Of a stretch of 26,622 nt of DNA, positions 1 to 8,275 are shown in pieces; the stretch's first letter is position 1; each line of letters opens with the position of its first letter. Made by a program: the position numbers and the translations under genes. Below the pieces are notes generated by a model, which did no database searches, was not told the DNA's origin, and saw nothing but the letters and a program-made list of their open reading frames with translations. This stretch comes from CAZCAC01 sp964496575 (GTDB lineage: Bacteria > Planctomycetota > UBA1135 > GCA-002686595): assembly GCA_964496575.1 (NCBI GenBank), contig CAZCAC010000122.1, positions 1-26,622 on the forward strand, given 5' to 3'.

Positions 1-54
1 GCGCCGGTGATGAACGCAGTCGTCGTAGGGACAGTACTCGGGCTCGAAGGCCAT
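1..54 (-). CDS. 5' end of a Cys-containing protein (partial)
   Basis: An ATG at 54 (minus strand) opens a frame of 18 codons that runs off the left edge without a stop. A purine-rich ribosome binding site (AAGAGGAG) lies 5 nt upstream. The visible peptide reads MAFEPEYCPYDDCVHHRR, with a C-P-x-x-x-C pair that looks like half of a zinc ribbon. Some transposases and small zinc-ribbon proteins start this way, but 18 residues are too few to name a family. The next gene upstream, the beta-propeller gene, is on the same strand and ends at 225. Confidence 0.45.
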   Translation of the reverse strand, partial: MAFEPEYCPYDDCVHHRR

Positions 55-169
55 GGCCGCTCCTCTTCTTGAACCTGTGCTGGGCGGGGGGCGATCCCGC
101 GACAGGTCAATGACGGTCGGCTGAGGCGCTGGTCACGGACTTCGACGAAATGAGAGGCCAATCAAGGGG

Positions 170-199
170 GCCAGTACTGGCTTCGGTCGACAGTCGACC
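170..199. repeat. Two adjacent short palindromes after the beta-propeller gene
   Basis: A perfect 12-bp palindrome, GCCAGTACTGGC (170-181), is followed by GGTCGAC-A-GTCGACC (185-199). They lie 26 bp downstream of the stop codon of the leftward gene at 225. Neither is followed by a T-run on either strand, so a terminator role is only possible. The rest of 55-224 shows nothing recognisable. Confidence 0.35.
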
Positions 200-224
200 T
201 CGCCAGCTCTCGTCCCAGCGTCGA

Positions 225-1814
225 TCAGGGCTTGACCTGGACCCAGTCCTCTGAGAGCGACAGGTCCGAGTTGTAGGGCCCGTGAATGGCGTACGCCTGG
301 AAGTAGCGCGTCGCGCCCGAGCCGACGGGGAAGTCGTTCAACACGGCGATCTGGCCGTTCATCACCATCGGGTGCCGCTGAGTGGGGCGGGTGATGTGCA
401 AGGTACCGATGCCGAAGGTTCGGGGCTGGTCGTAGAGGCCATTCGCCTCCACCAGGAAGGCCGCACTCGTCCCGCTCGGCGGGTAGAAGGTGAAGTCCAC
501 GGTGACCCCGTGCTGGAACCTGCTCACGCGCAGGTCGGAGCCGAGATCGAACATCTGGATCACCTTGTCGCCCGACGGCACGTTGGCGTGAACGTCGCGG
601 CCGGTGGTCGCCAGCTTCTTCCCGCTGGCGGAGAGGTCCATGTCGTGGACCGAACCGGGGAGGTTGAAGGAATCGAAGAAGCTGAAGCTCCCTCCCGTGT
701 CCTGGCGTTCGTAGGCGACGATCTCCGGAACGAGGCCCGCCTGGTCCCCCCACTGGCCCACGACGATTCGCTGGCCGTCGGGGGTGATCTCCACGTCGCT
801 CGGCAGGCTGTCGTAGCTGCCGGCGCCCGTCCAGCTGTCGAAGAGCAGCTGTGCCTCGGACGGAACGTCGTAGGCGAAGACGTGGGAGGTCAGGAGATCC
901 GATCCGTCGAAGCCGGTGCAGGCCAGGGTGTTCCCGTCGTACGAGAGGTCCACGAGATAGGGCAAGTCGTCGGAACCCACATTGAACGGCTGGAAGGCGG
1001 CGATCTGGGTGTAGCCGGAGCCCAGATCACGCATCACCCGGTAGGCGCCGTCGCGCAGGTAGACGAAGGTCAGGCCGTCGCCCGAGAAGGCGTGCCCCCA
1101 GACCTGGTTTCCGTACAGGGTCTTCTTGAAGATCTGGGCGCCGGTGTCCAGGTCGAAGATGTACCCGCGGACCATGTTGGCCACGTAGATCCGGCTGCAG
1201 TCATCGGAGATCTCGAACGCATCGACGGCGCCCGTGACCGGCAGGTGGAAGTCGCGGTGGGGGGTTCCCACTCCGCTGGTATCGAGGACCACCAGGTGGA
1301 CGTCCGTGATGCCGTTGAGTCCGGCCACGACCCAGTTGCCGTCGGGCGTGATCTGGCAGTAGCCGGGGTCGCCCCCGGAGAAGAGCTCGGGGAAGACGTA
1401 GCTCCAGCGAGGTGCCGAGGTCGCGTCGTCGTAGAAATCGATGTGCACCTGACGCTGGCTACCGACCACGTGCTCGCGACAGGAGACGTAGGCGGCGATC
1501 CGCTCGGCGGCCACGACCTTGTGGTGGAAGGCGTCCTCCGAGGAGGACTGTTCCCAGATCACGTACGGATCGAGTCCCTGTTCGCAGGCGTAGAGTCTGG
1601 TGTGTTGACTGAGCGCTCCGGAGTCGCAGAAGACCTGCGTCCCGTGGTTGCCGATCGCCACGGTGTGCCCCATGAACGACTCGCCGACGTGGACGTCACG
1701 CCAGATCTGCTCCACCGGTGGATCTCCCGCCCACGCCGGCGTGGCCAGCAGGGGGAGAGTGACCCACACTCCTACACTCGTTCCGAGACCGGAGAACCAG
1801 CTTCTCTTGCTCAC
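225..1814 (-). CDS. Secreted beta-propeller (WD40/YVTN-like) protein
   Basis: A 529-residue exported protein. Residues 1-29 form a Sec signal peptide: a basic start (MSKRS), a hydrophobic core and an Ala-x-Ala cleavage site at AWA/GD. The mature part is a series of about 50-residue beta-rich units with recurring patterns such as ITPDGNWVVAGL, SDDCSRIYVAN, SYDGNTLACTG, TPDGQRIVVGQ and SASGKKLATTG. These are typical blade strands of WD40/YVTN-type propellers. No catalytic motif is visible, so ligand or function is unknown. The start is GTG at 1814 with a good Shine-Dalgarno stretch (GAGGGAAAGG) just upstream. It is probably monocistronic: 291 bp separate it from the transporter gene upstream. 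That gap has an AT-richer patch near 1930-2010 that may hold its promoter. Confidence 0.8.
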   Translation of the reverse strand: MSKRSWFSGLGTSVGVWVTLPLLATPAWAGDPPVEQIWRDVHVGESFMGHTVAIGNHGTQVFCDSGALSQHTRLYACEQGLDPYVIWEQSSSEDAFHHKVVAAERIAAYVSCREHVVGSQRQVHIDFYDDATSAPRWSYVFPELFSGGDPGYCQITPDGNWVVAGLNGITDVHLVVLDTSGVGTPHRDFHLPVTGAVDAFEISDDCSRIYVANMVRGYIFDLDTGAQIFKKTLYGNQVWGHAFSGDGLTFVYLRDGAYRVMRDLGSGYTQIAAFQPFNVGSDDLPYLVDLSYDGNTLACTGFDGSDLLTSHVFAYDVPSEAQLLFDSWTGAGSYDSLPSDVEITPDGQRIVVGQWGDQAGLVPEIVAYERQDTGGSFSFFDSFNLPGSVHDMDLSASGKKLATTGRDVHANVPSGDKVIQMFDLGSDLRVSRFQHGVTVDFTFYPPSGTSAAFLVEANGLYDQPRTFGIGTLHITRPTQRHPMVMNGQIAVLNDFPVGSGATRYFQAYAIHGPYNSDLSLSEDWVQVKP

Positions 1815-2105
1815 GCCTTTCCCTCTCGATGCCGGGGCTGCCAGGAGGGGTGCTCGTACTCACCTCCCAGACGGCGGCCCGTCCCTATCGTAATGCCCGC
1901 TCTCCCTTTTCGGGTCGAGGTGGGTGAGGAACTTGACTGGATCATCTGGCTTTCTATCGATCTGTAGCTAGAAATACCCCGATCGCCGGCCTTTTGGTAG
2001 AAAGCTTCAATTCTGGCCGCCCGGGTCCGGGGCGCGGTGGTCCAGAGCCCCGCCGGGGTGGGAGCGATGATGGGGAGAGGGGTCTGGCGGACTTCGGCGG
2101 CGGCC

Positions 2106-3035
2106 TCAGGGGCGCTCCGAGCCGGGAGTGGGGGGATCGGTGGGGGAATCAGAGGAGCGGCGCTCACCTCGCGCCGCCCAGGCGATGCCGAGGAGGATCA
2201 TCGGCCCGCCCCAGAAGATGGCCGCCGGAGGACGCTCGCTCAAGACCACCGCGGCGAGAATCGTCGACCCGATCACGTCCCCGAGCTGGGTGACCGAGAC
2301 CAGCGCGGCGGGGATCCAGCGCAACGCCCAGTTGCACGCGGTGTGGCCGAGGAGCTGGGGGACCAGGGCGATCGCCAGGATCCACCCCCAGGTGGCCGCC
2401 CCGAACCCCACCAGCGGAGTGCTCGAGACCAGGGCGAAGATCGCCAGGAACCCCGCCGCGACGCCGTAACAGAGGGCCGTGTAGGGAAGGAGCGAGAGGC
2501 GCGCCCGCAGCCGACGCCCGGCGAGGAGGTACAGGCCGACGGTGATCGCCCCGAACAGCGCGAGGGCGTCACCGAGGAGGGCCCCGTCCCCCAGGCGCAG
2601 GTCGCCGCCGGCGACGATGGCGCTGCCGGCGAAGGAGAGCGCGATCCCGATCCAGAGACTCCGGCCGATCGAATCGCGGGAGAGGAGGGGGGTCAGGAGC
2701 CCGACCCAGATCGGGCCGGTGTTCACCAGGAGGGTGCTGGAGGCGACCGTGGTGTACTCGAGCGAGCGGATCCAGCTGGCGAAGTGCAGCGCGAGGAAGA
2801 ACCCCGCCGCCACCGCCAGCCATCGCTCGCGCGCCTCGAGACCACCGAGCTCGGCGCGCCACCGCCCCCGCGAGGCGAGGAACAGGAGGGCCGAGGCGAT
2901 GGCGCACCTCCAGAAGGCGATCGCCAGGGCCGGCGCCTCCGCCAGGCGGATCAGCGTCGCCGCGGTGGAGACCGCCACGACTCCGAATCCCAGCACCAGG
3001 ATCGGTCGTGCGGTGGGAGGCTCGGGTACCGACAC
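2106..3035 (-). CDS. EamA/DMT-family transporter
   Basis: About 309 residues, with two tandem EamA-like repeats and roughly ten hydrophobic helices. The first begins at ILVLGFGVVAVSTAATLIRL. The pattern AFWRCAIASALLF in helix 2 and LxxTxPIWVGLLTPLL at the end of the first repeat are typical of drug/metabolite transporter superfamily inner-membrane carriers. The second repeat begins near LLGDALALFGAITVGLYLLAGRRLR. The substrate cannot be read from sequence; relatives move amino acids, purines or small metabolites. The start is uncertain: GTG at 3035 gives a compact N-terminus with TAGGGGC before it, while an in-frame GTG at 3062 would add nine basic residues. It lies 178 bp downstream of the actin-like gene on the same strand, beyond a stem-loop, so co-transcription is doubtful. 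Confidence 0.85.
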   Translation of the reverse strand: MSVPEPPTARPILVLGFGVVAVSTAATLIRLAEAPALAIAFWRCAIASALLFLASRGRWRAELGGLEARERWLAVAAGFFLALHFASWIRSLEYTTVASSTLLVNTGPIWVGLLTPLLSRDSIGRSLWIGIALSFAGSAIVAGGDLRLGDGALLGDALALFGAITVGLYLLAGRRLRARLSLLPYTALCYGVAAGFLAIFALVSSTPLVGFGAATWGWILAIALVPQLLGHTACNWALRWIPAALVSVTQLGDVIGSTILAAVVLSERPPAAIFWGGPMILLGIAWAARGERRSSDSPTDPPTPGSERP

Positions 3036-3105
3036 GCCCCTACGGTGCCACCGGGGGGCCACGCCGTCGAGCGTGATCCCGGCGGCGCCGGGTCGGAGGT
3101 CACGG

Positions 3106-3153
3106 CACGACGGCGGAGCCGGCCCCTTCCAACGGGCCGTCTCCGCCGCCGTG
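3106..3153. terminator. Long GC-rich stem-loop after the actin-like gene
   Basis: Two 20-nt arms (3106-3125 and 3134-3153) pair at 18 of 20 positions around an 8-nt loop. The element starts 60 bp past the stop codon of the leftward actin-like gene and ends 70 bp before the EamA gene start. No T-run follows on the minus strand, so it would be an atypical intrinsic terminator or an mRNA 3'-end stabiliser. Confidence 0.5.
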
Positions 3154-3213
3154 CTCTCCGTCCGGAGACGCGTCGCGTTCAGCCTCGACGCGGCTCCGTG
3201 CGCCGGGTGCGTC

Positions 3214-4344
3214 CTACTTCAGCTGCTCCCAGAACTCGCCGGGCATGTCGTGCGCGATCTTGAGCGCACCGTTCGCGCCGCCGTACATCGGCTCCTCGAC
3301 GCGGATCACGCGGCCTCCACCGAGGGTCCGGTGCATCTCCGCTTCGATCGCCTTGTCGAGGCCCTTGATCTGGCTGCCGCCGCCGGCGAGCAGGACGCGG
3401 TTCTTCAGCTTGTCCTGGAACTCGGGATCGAAGGTCCCGACCAGCTTGCCCAGTCCCTCGACGATCGGCGGAACGATGCTCTGGCACGCGGTGCGCACCT
3501 CGTTGATCACGTCGAAGGGAGTCGGCTTCCCGTCGACCGGCAGCTCGACCATGGCCGGATCCAGGTTCTCGCCGACCGCCCCGAACTTCTCCTTGATGTC
3601 GCGCACCATCTGGATGCTGAACTGCGCCTCGGGATAGCTCTGCTCCAGGAGCTCGCTGAGCATCGTGTCGACGGAGTCCCCGGCGTGCGTCAGGGTGAGC
3701 TGGTCCGACTCCTCGGGCATGGTGCCGTGCATCCGGCAGAGGTCGGTGGTCCCCGCGCCGATGTCGATCACGAGGACGTCGTCGAGCATCTCCAGGCCGT
3801 AGGCGACCGAGAAGGGCTCGGAGCAGAGCATCACCGAGTCGACCGCCATGCGCGCGGCGTCGATGATCGCCTCGCGGTTCTTGATCGAGGCCTCGGCGGG
3901 TACGCCGATCACCGCGTAGACGAGCTCGTCCTTGCGCGGCTGGGACAGGCGGATGATCTCGGAGATCAGGTCCTGCGCGGCCTTCAGGTTGCCGTCGTAG
4001 TCATCCTCGCCGGAGCTGCACTTCAGCACACCCTCCGCCAGGGGGCGGTACAGGTCCAGCGAGAGGCGCTTCTCGAGCGCGTGATCCCCGAAGAGGACGT
4101 CCTGCTTGAGCAGCTTCTTCGAGACGACGTCCTTGGGGTAGCCGACGTACGAGGAGACGGTCTCCCGGACGCCATTGCTGGCGGTGACCGAGGTGCGCGA
4201 GGTTCCCAGGTCGACGCCCAGGTACAAGACCCCGTGTTCCTTGCTGTCGGCACCGACGGTGACCGCCTGGGGGGTTTCCTCGAACGTGCTCTCTCCGGAA
4301 GTGCTGTCGACGTCGTTGTCTTCGGTCCAGTCTTGTTCGGTCAT
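3214..4344 (-). CDS. MamK-family bacterial actin
   Basis: A 376-residue ATPase of the actin/Hsp70 fold. The phosphate-1 loop is GVDLGTSRTS (residues 43-52). The phosphate-2 loop is VIDIGAGTTD (192-201, with Asp194 and Asp201), and the adenosine loop is LLAGGGSQI (318-326). Blocks VGYPKDVV (67-74), VIGVPA (145-150), SEPFSVAYGL (175-184), DQLTLTHAG (214-222) and a C-terminal EFWEQLK closely resemble the magnetosome filament protein MamK as I recall it, more than MreB or ParM. It should polymerise into cytoplasmic filaments. An acidic, Ser/Thr-rich N-terminal extension of about 36 residues precedes the fold. ATG at 4344 is chosen for its AAGGGAG site; an in-frame TTG lies at 4362. The coiled-coil gene 102 bp upstream on the same strand is the likely partner. 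No other magnetosome gene is nearby. Confidence 0.88.
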   Translation of the reverse strand: MTEQDWTEDNDVDSTSGESTFEETPQAVTVGADSKEHGVLYLGVDLGTSRTSVTASNGVRETVSSYVGYPKDVVSKKLLKQDVLFGDHALEKRLSLDLYRPLAEGVLKCSSGEDDYDGNLKAAQDLISEIIRLSQPRKDELVYAVIGVPAEASIKNREAIIDAARMAVDSVMLCSEPFSVAYGLEMLDDVLVIDIGAGTTDLCRMHGTMPEESDQLTLTHAGDSVDTMLSELLEQSYPEAQFSIQMVRDIKEKFGAVGENLDPAMVELPVDGKPTPFDVINEVRTACQSIVPPIVEGLGKLVGTFDPEFQDKLKNRVLLAGGGSQIKGLDKAIEAEMHRTLGGGRVIRVEEPMYGGANGALKIAHDMPGEFWEQLK

Positions 4345-4446
4345 GGCTCCCTTGTCTCTCAAGCCCTCGGTTCTCTTGCTCGGGGTGCGGCGAGGACACG
4401 ACGCTCCCTGCAGGTGATAGATAGAATCCTGATTGTTTGGAACCAG

Positions 4447-5322
4447 CTAGCCGCTCGAGCCTCCCTTCTGGAGATCGAGGTTGGCCTGGAAAATGCTGGT
4501 CATCAACTCCTTCTTGGTCTCGTAAGCGGCATCGGCGTCGGAGAGCCCCTGAACGGTTCGATAGATCGAACCGACTCCGATGTCGATGTTCTTGGCGGTC
4601 GCGATCCGTCGCAGCTCGTCTTCGGTCAGCTCCAGCGAGTTGGTCAGCTTCGAGATCCGCCGCTCGAAGTTCTGGACCTCCGTGCGGTGCTCGATCATCT
4701 GCTTGTCGAGCGCCTTGTCCCGCTCGTCCTGCAGCGTCTGCAGGGCGAGGCGGGTGATCTGGGCCTGGACGTCGGAGACGTCTCCTTCTCCGTCGAAGCT
4801 CGAGAAGAGCTGGGCGATGCGCGCGGAGAGGTCCCGGTCCTGCGCCTGGCCGGTCACCTGTGCCTCGAGCAGGAGCTCCTGCTCGACCTTGCCGAACTCG
4901 ACCCGCCGGTCGTGCAGCTGCTTGAGCAGGCTCTCGAGCTCCTTCTTGGCCCGCTCCCGCTGCGCCTCGATGCGTCGCTTGTCCGCCTCGACCTCCTTGA
5001 GGAAGGCCTGCTTGGGCAAGCCGCGGACCGAGCGGGAAGTGGCCTTGAGCCGCTTCAGCAGCTCGTGGCCGATCGACGTCACCGCGGCCCGCAGCTGCGT
5101 CTCCTCGAAGAGGAAGTGCTGGCTGAGCCCGATCCGGACCGCCTCCCCGATCGCCCCCGCGAGCTGATCGTTGCCGACGAGGTTGAGCTTCCTCGCCTGC
5201 TTGTTGATCTCGGCGGGGACGAGCGACGGCGGGTCCTCGGCGGGGCGCCGGGGCGCATCGCCGGAGTCCTCGGGGGGGATGCTCGAGGACGCCCCCTGAT
5301 TGCTCTTGCGGAAGCCGAACAT
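4447..5322 (-). CDS. Coiled-coil protein, putative actin partner
   Basis: A 291-residue cytoplasmic protein with no signal peptide or membrane segment. After MFGFRKS, residues 8-38 are Pro/Ser-rich and probably disordered. Residues 40-100 look helical. Residues about 106-150 (EVEADKRRIEAQRERAKKELESL region) and 185-230 (LQDERDKALDKQMIEHRTEV region) have heptad-type charge and hydrophobic spacing of coiled coils. A compact helical tail (232-286) ends IFQANLDLQKG. I do not recognise a named family. It lies directly upstream of the MamK-like actin on the same strand, as expected for a filament regulator, anchor or cargo adaptor, which is inference. The start is uncertain: an in-frame ATG at 5340 adds six residues, and neither start has a clear Shine-Dalgarno site. 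Confidence 0.8.
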   Translation of the reverse strand: MFGFRKSNQGASSSIPPEDSGDAPRRPAEDPPSLVPAEINKQARKLNLVGNDQLAGAIGEAVRIGLSQHFLFEETQLRAAVTSIGHELLKRLKATSRSVRGLPKQAFLKEVEADKRRIEAQRERAKKELESLLKQLHDRRVEFGKVEQELLLEAQVTGQAQDRDLSARIAQLFSSFDGEGDVSDVQAQITRLALQTLQDERDKALDKQMIEHRTEVQNFERRISKLTNSLELTEDELRRIATAKNIDIGVGSIYRTVQGLSDADAAYETKKELMTSIFQANLDLQKGGSSG

Positions 5323-5359
5323 GGATGGTGGGACGCCCATGCGCCCGATTCTCTGCTCC

Positions 5360-5373
5360 CCGGGTTTTCCCGG
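5360..5373. repeat. Small hairpin before the coiled-coil gene
   Basis: CCGGG-TTTT-CCCGG, a 5-bp stem with a 4-nt loop, lies 19 bp upstream of the ATG at 5340. In the mRNA of the leftward coiled-coil gene it would sit in the leader. Its role is unknown. The rest of 5374-5528 is GC-rich with no confident promoter. Confidence 0.3.
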
Positions 5374-5528
5374 AGCGACGGGGATCGAGCCGGCCGCTGG
5401 TGGAACGGCACTCTCGCTCTCCGTGGCCCCGTATCGGGTGCCCTCCGAGGAGGTCTTTACTCGATCCGGGGCTTTCGGGGGCCCGGGGGTTTCTCGGCCG
5501 CCCTGGGCGGCGGTGAAAAAGGCATTCA

Positions 5529-5570
5529 GAGAGTCTCGTGTCGTGGGTTAACCCACGACACGAGACTCTC
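5529..5570. terminator. Perfect 42-bp palindrome at the clpS stop
   Basis: Two 21-bp arms with no mismatch and no spacer, centred between 5549 and 5550 on GGGTTAACCC. As RNA it would fold into a stem of about 19 bp with a UUAA loop. It overlaps the first two bases of the clpS stop codon (5569-5571). On the minus strand the stem is followed 8 nt later by five Ts, so an intrinsic terminator separating clpS from the coiled-coil/actin pair is the simplest reading. A protein-binding palindrome is the alternative. Confidence 0.7.
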
Positions 5571-5865
5571 AGGCCGGCTCGATCGTCACCCGCAGCGGGT
5601 AGCAGGGCCTGGCGGCGGAGATCGTCTGCTCCTGCTTGAGCTCCGCGAGCTCCAGCGGAAAGACCCCGGCCAGACCGATCCCGCGGGTGTGCACGGTCAT
5701 CATGATCCGGTAGGCGGCCCGAGGGTCGTGATGGAAGAACCTCATCAGCACCATGGTGACGAAGTCCATCGGCGTGACGTCGTCGTTGTGGAAGATCACC
5801 TTCCACATCGGCACCGTTCGGGTCCGGGTCTGCTCCTCGACCTCTTCGATCGTCTGAGTGTCCAT
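5569..5865 (-). CDS. clpS: ClpS adaptor of the Clp protease
   Basis: A 98-residue ClpS, close to the usual length. ClpS binds the N-terminal domain of ClpA/ClpC and delivers N-degron substrates to ClpP. The family signature is clear: WKVIFHNDDVTPMDFV (residues 21-36; the NDD-x-TPM loop binds the substrate N-terminus), a helix with VLMRFFHHD, and then IMMTVHTRGIGLAGVFPLELAELK. An N-terminal tail of about 20 polar residues is expected for contact with the ATPase pore. The start is ATG at 5865, with AAGGAG at 5870-5875, one of the best ribosome binding sites in the window. The gene diverges from the helicase at 6096. No clpA or clpP is in view. Confidence 0.93.
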   Translation of the reverse strand: MDTQTIEEVEEQTRTRTVPMWKVIFHNDDVTPMDFVTMVLMRFFHHDPRAAYRIMMTVHTRGIGLAGVFPLELAELKQEQTISAARPCYPLRVTIEPA

Positions 5866-5883
5866 CTCGCTCCTTCAGCGCGG

Positions 5884-5932
5884 GTTGGCACCCGCAATCC
5901 AAGCCAACAGCGAATCGTCAGGATCACGATTC
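5884..5932. promoter_or_regulatory. Inverted repeats upstream of clpS
   Basis: Two inverted repeats lie between clpS and the divergent helicase. The first is GTTGGC (5884-5889) with GCCAAC (5903-5908). The second is GAATCGT (5912-5918) with ACGATTC (5926-5932), 7-bp arms around a 7-nt spacer. The second has the geometry of a dimeric-repressor operator, but no cognate regulator can be named. They fall in the clpS leader/promoter region. Confidence 0.3.
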
Positions 5933-5962
5933 TCGAAGGCTCCGATGCCCTCCTGAGTCTGT

Positions 5963-5985
5963 TTTCTGCGCGCAACGCGCAGAAA
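5963..5985. repeat. 10-bp inverted repeat in the clpS/helicase spacer
   Basis: TTTCTGCGCG-CAA-CGCGCAGAAA: two perfect 10-bp arms with a 3-nt loop, midway between the divergent starts at 5865 and 6096. It could be an operator or a hairpin. The flanking T-run and A-run would also suit a bidirectional terminator, but no gene ends here, so a regulatory role is more likely. Confidence 0.4.
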
Positions 5986-6079
5986 CCGACGGCGCGTAGA
6001 TCACTGCACTTTAGCCCACGAATCCCGGGAGGCACACCCCCTCTCCGTGGCGGAGGCTGGTTCTGCCTCCTGGCCCCGG

Positions 6080-6085
6080 TAGACT
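6080..6085 (+). promoter_or_regulatory. -10-like TAGACT before the helicase
   Basis: TAGACT fits TANNNT and lies 10 nt before the ATG at 6096. That distance would place the transcription start at or next to the start codon. No clear -35 hexamer is visible. Confidence 0.4.
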
Positions 6086-6095
6086 CTCCGCTCCC

Positions 6096-8275
6096 ATGGG
6101 AGGATCGATCGAATTGTCAGACCCCGATACAACGTCGCCCGGGCTGCTCACCGCCCTCAACGCGGAGCAGCGCGAGGCGGTGACCCACGGAGCTGGGCCT
6201 CTCCTGATCCTCGCCGGCCCCGGATCGGGCAAGACGCGCGTGGTGACCAGCCGGATCGCCTGGCTGGTCCGCGAGCGGGGGGTGCGCCCCGGCGAGATCC
6301 TCGCGGTGACCTTCACCAACAAGGCCGCCCGCGAGATGCGCGAGCGGGCCGAGGGGTTCCTGGGCGACTCGCGGGGGCTGTGGATCAGCACCTTCCACTC
6401 GATGTGCGCCCGGATCCTGCGCCGTGAGATCGAGGTGCTCGGGGCCTGGAACCGCGACTTCTCGATCTACGACACCTCCGACCGCAACCAGCTCCTGAAG
6501 ACCCTGATCAAGGAGCAGGGCTTCGACGCCACCCAGTACCGCCCGGCGATGGTCGGCGGCTGGATCAGCGAGTGGAAGAACAAGCACCCCGGCGAGACCC
6601 CGGTGCCCGACGGCGGCTTCGACATGGAGGTCCTGGCCCGGGCCTTCAAGGCCTACGACGAGGCGATGCGCGCCGCGAACGCGCTCGACTTCGACGACCT
6701 CCTGCTGAAGGTCTTGGTCCTCTTCGATTCCAACCCGGGGGTGCGCGACGCCTACGCGAGCCGCTTCCGCTACGTGATGGTCGACGAGTACCAGGACACC
6801 AACCGCGTCCAGTACGAGCTGACCCGGCACCTCTGCTCCTACCACGGCAACCTCGCCGTCTGCGGCGACCCCGACCAGTCGATCTACGCCTGGCGCGGCG
6901 CCGACATCAAGAACATCCTCGACTTCGAGAAGGACTACGGCGACCCGACGATGGTCGTCTTGAAGCAGAACTACCGCTCCACCGGCAACATCCTCGAGGC
7001 GGCCGGGGCGGTGATCGCCAACAACCGCCAGCGCAAGGCCAAGGAGCTGGTCACCGAACGCGAGGCGGGAGCGCTGCTGCACCTCACCGAGTGCGGTGAC
7101 GAGAACGACGAAGGGCGCGAGATCGCCGTGCAGATCCAGGGGCTGCAGGCGAGCGGCACGCGCCTCTCGCAGGTCGCCGTGCTCTACCGCGCCAACTTCA
7201 TGCAGCGCGCGCTGGAGAGCCAGCTGCGCCTCGCCCGGATTCCCTACCAGGTGGTCGCCGGCGTCGAGTTCTACGCGCGGCGCGAGATCCGCGACCTGGT
7301 CAGCCACCTCAAGCTGGTGGCCAACCCCGCCGACGACGTCGCCTTCCGCCGGGTCGTCAACGTCCCGCGCCGCGGGGTGGGGGACAAGAGCCTCGAGACG
7401 CTGGTCGACTTCGCGCGCGATCGACGACTCTCGCTGCTCCAGGCGGTGCGCTCGGAGGAAGCGCTCGGGCGGATTCGCGGGCGCGCCAAGAAGGGGCTCG
7501 CTTCCTTCGCCGCGCTGATGGAGCAGCTCGAGGAGGTGCGCGAGCTGCCCGCCGCCGAGGCGCTCACTGCGCTGGTCGAGACGATTCCGTACGAGGCCTG
7601 GATGGCCGAGCTCGACCAGGGCAACCGCGAGGACCGCGAGGGATGCGTCGAGGAGCTCTGCGCCTACGCGGAAGAGTACGATCGCCTCTACCCCGACGGC
7701 CACCTGCGCGGGTTCCTCGAGGACATCTCGCTGGTCAGCGAGGTCGACGACCTCGAGGAGGACGCCGAGCAGGTGCGGCTGATGACGCTGCACGCGGCCA
7801 AGGGGCTCGAGTTCCCCGCCGTCTTCATCGCCGGCCTGGAGGAGGACCTCCTGCCGCATATGCGGGCGGTCACCGAGTCGGAGGGGGACGAAGGGCTGGA
7901 GGAGGAGCGGCGGCTGTTCTACGTCGGCATGACTCGCGCCGAGGAGCGGCTGTTCCTCAGCTACGCCGCCTACCGGATGCACTTCGGCCAGACCACCGCC
8001 CGCGCGCCTTCCCGCTTCCTCTCCGAGATCCCCACCGCGCTGCTCGAGGGGCACGACGAGGAGCGCGAGGAGACCGATCTGCTCGGCGTCTTCGAGGCGC
8101 CCGACGAGACCTACGGAACGCTCCGGGTGGGGGATCGCGTCCGCCACGACCACTTCGGCACCGGGACCGTCGAGCAGCTCCTCGGCTCGGGGGTCAACGC
8201 GCGCGCCACCGTCCACTTCCCCGCGCACGGGGCGAAGCAGCTGCTCCTCTCGTACGCGAAGCTCGAGGTGCTCTC

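Noticed and set aside
1811..2167. A 118-codon open frame on the minus strand between the beta-propeller and EamA genes
   Set aside because: It overlaps the 3' end of the EamA gene, has a low-complexity Pro/Ala/Arg/Ser composition and no domain; the region looks like a promoter-bearing spacer.
3214..4344. Calling the actin-like gene MreB or a plasmid ParM
   Set aside because: The whole-length pattern and C-terminus fit MamK better; there are no mreC/mreD genes and no ParR-like partner or centromere repeats.
2542..6183. A 1213-codon open frame on the plus strand
   Set aside because: It is antisense to the EamA, actin, coiled-coil and clpS genes, whose proteins have clear motifs; long antisense frames are expected in GC-rich coding DNA.
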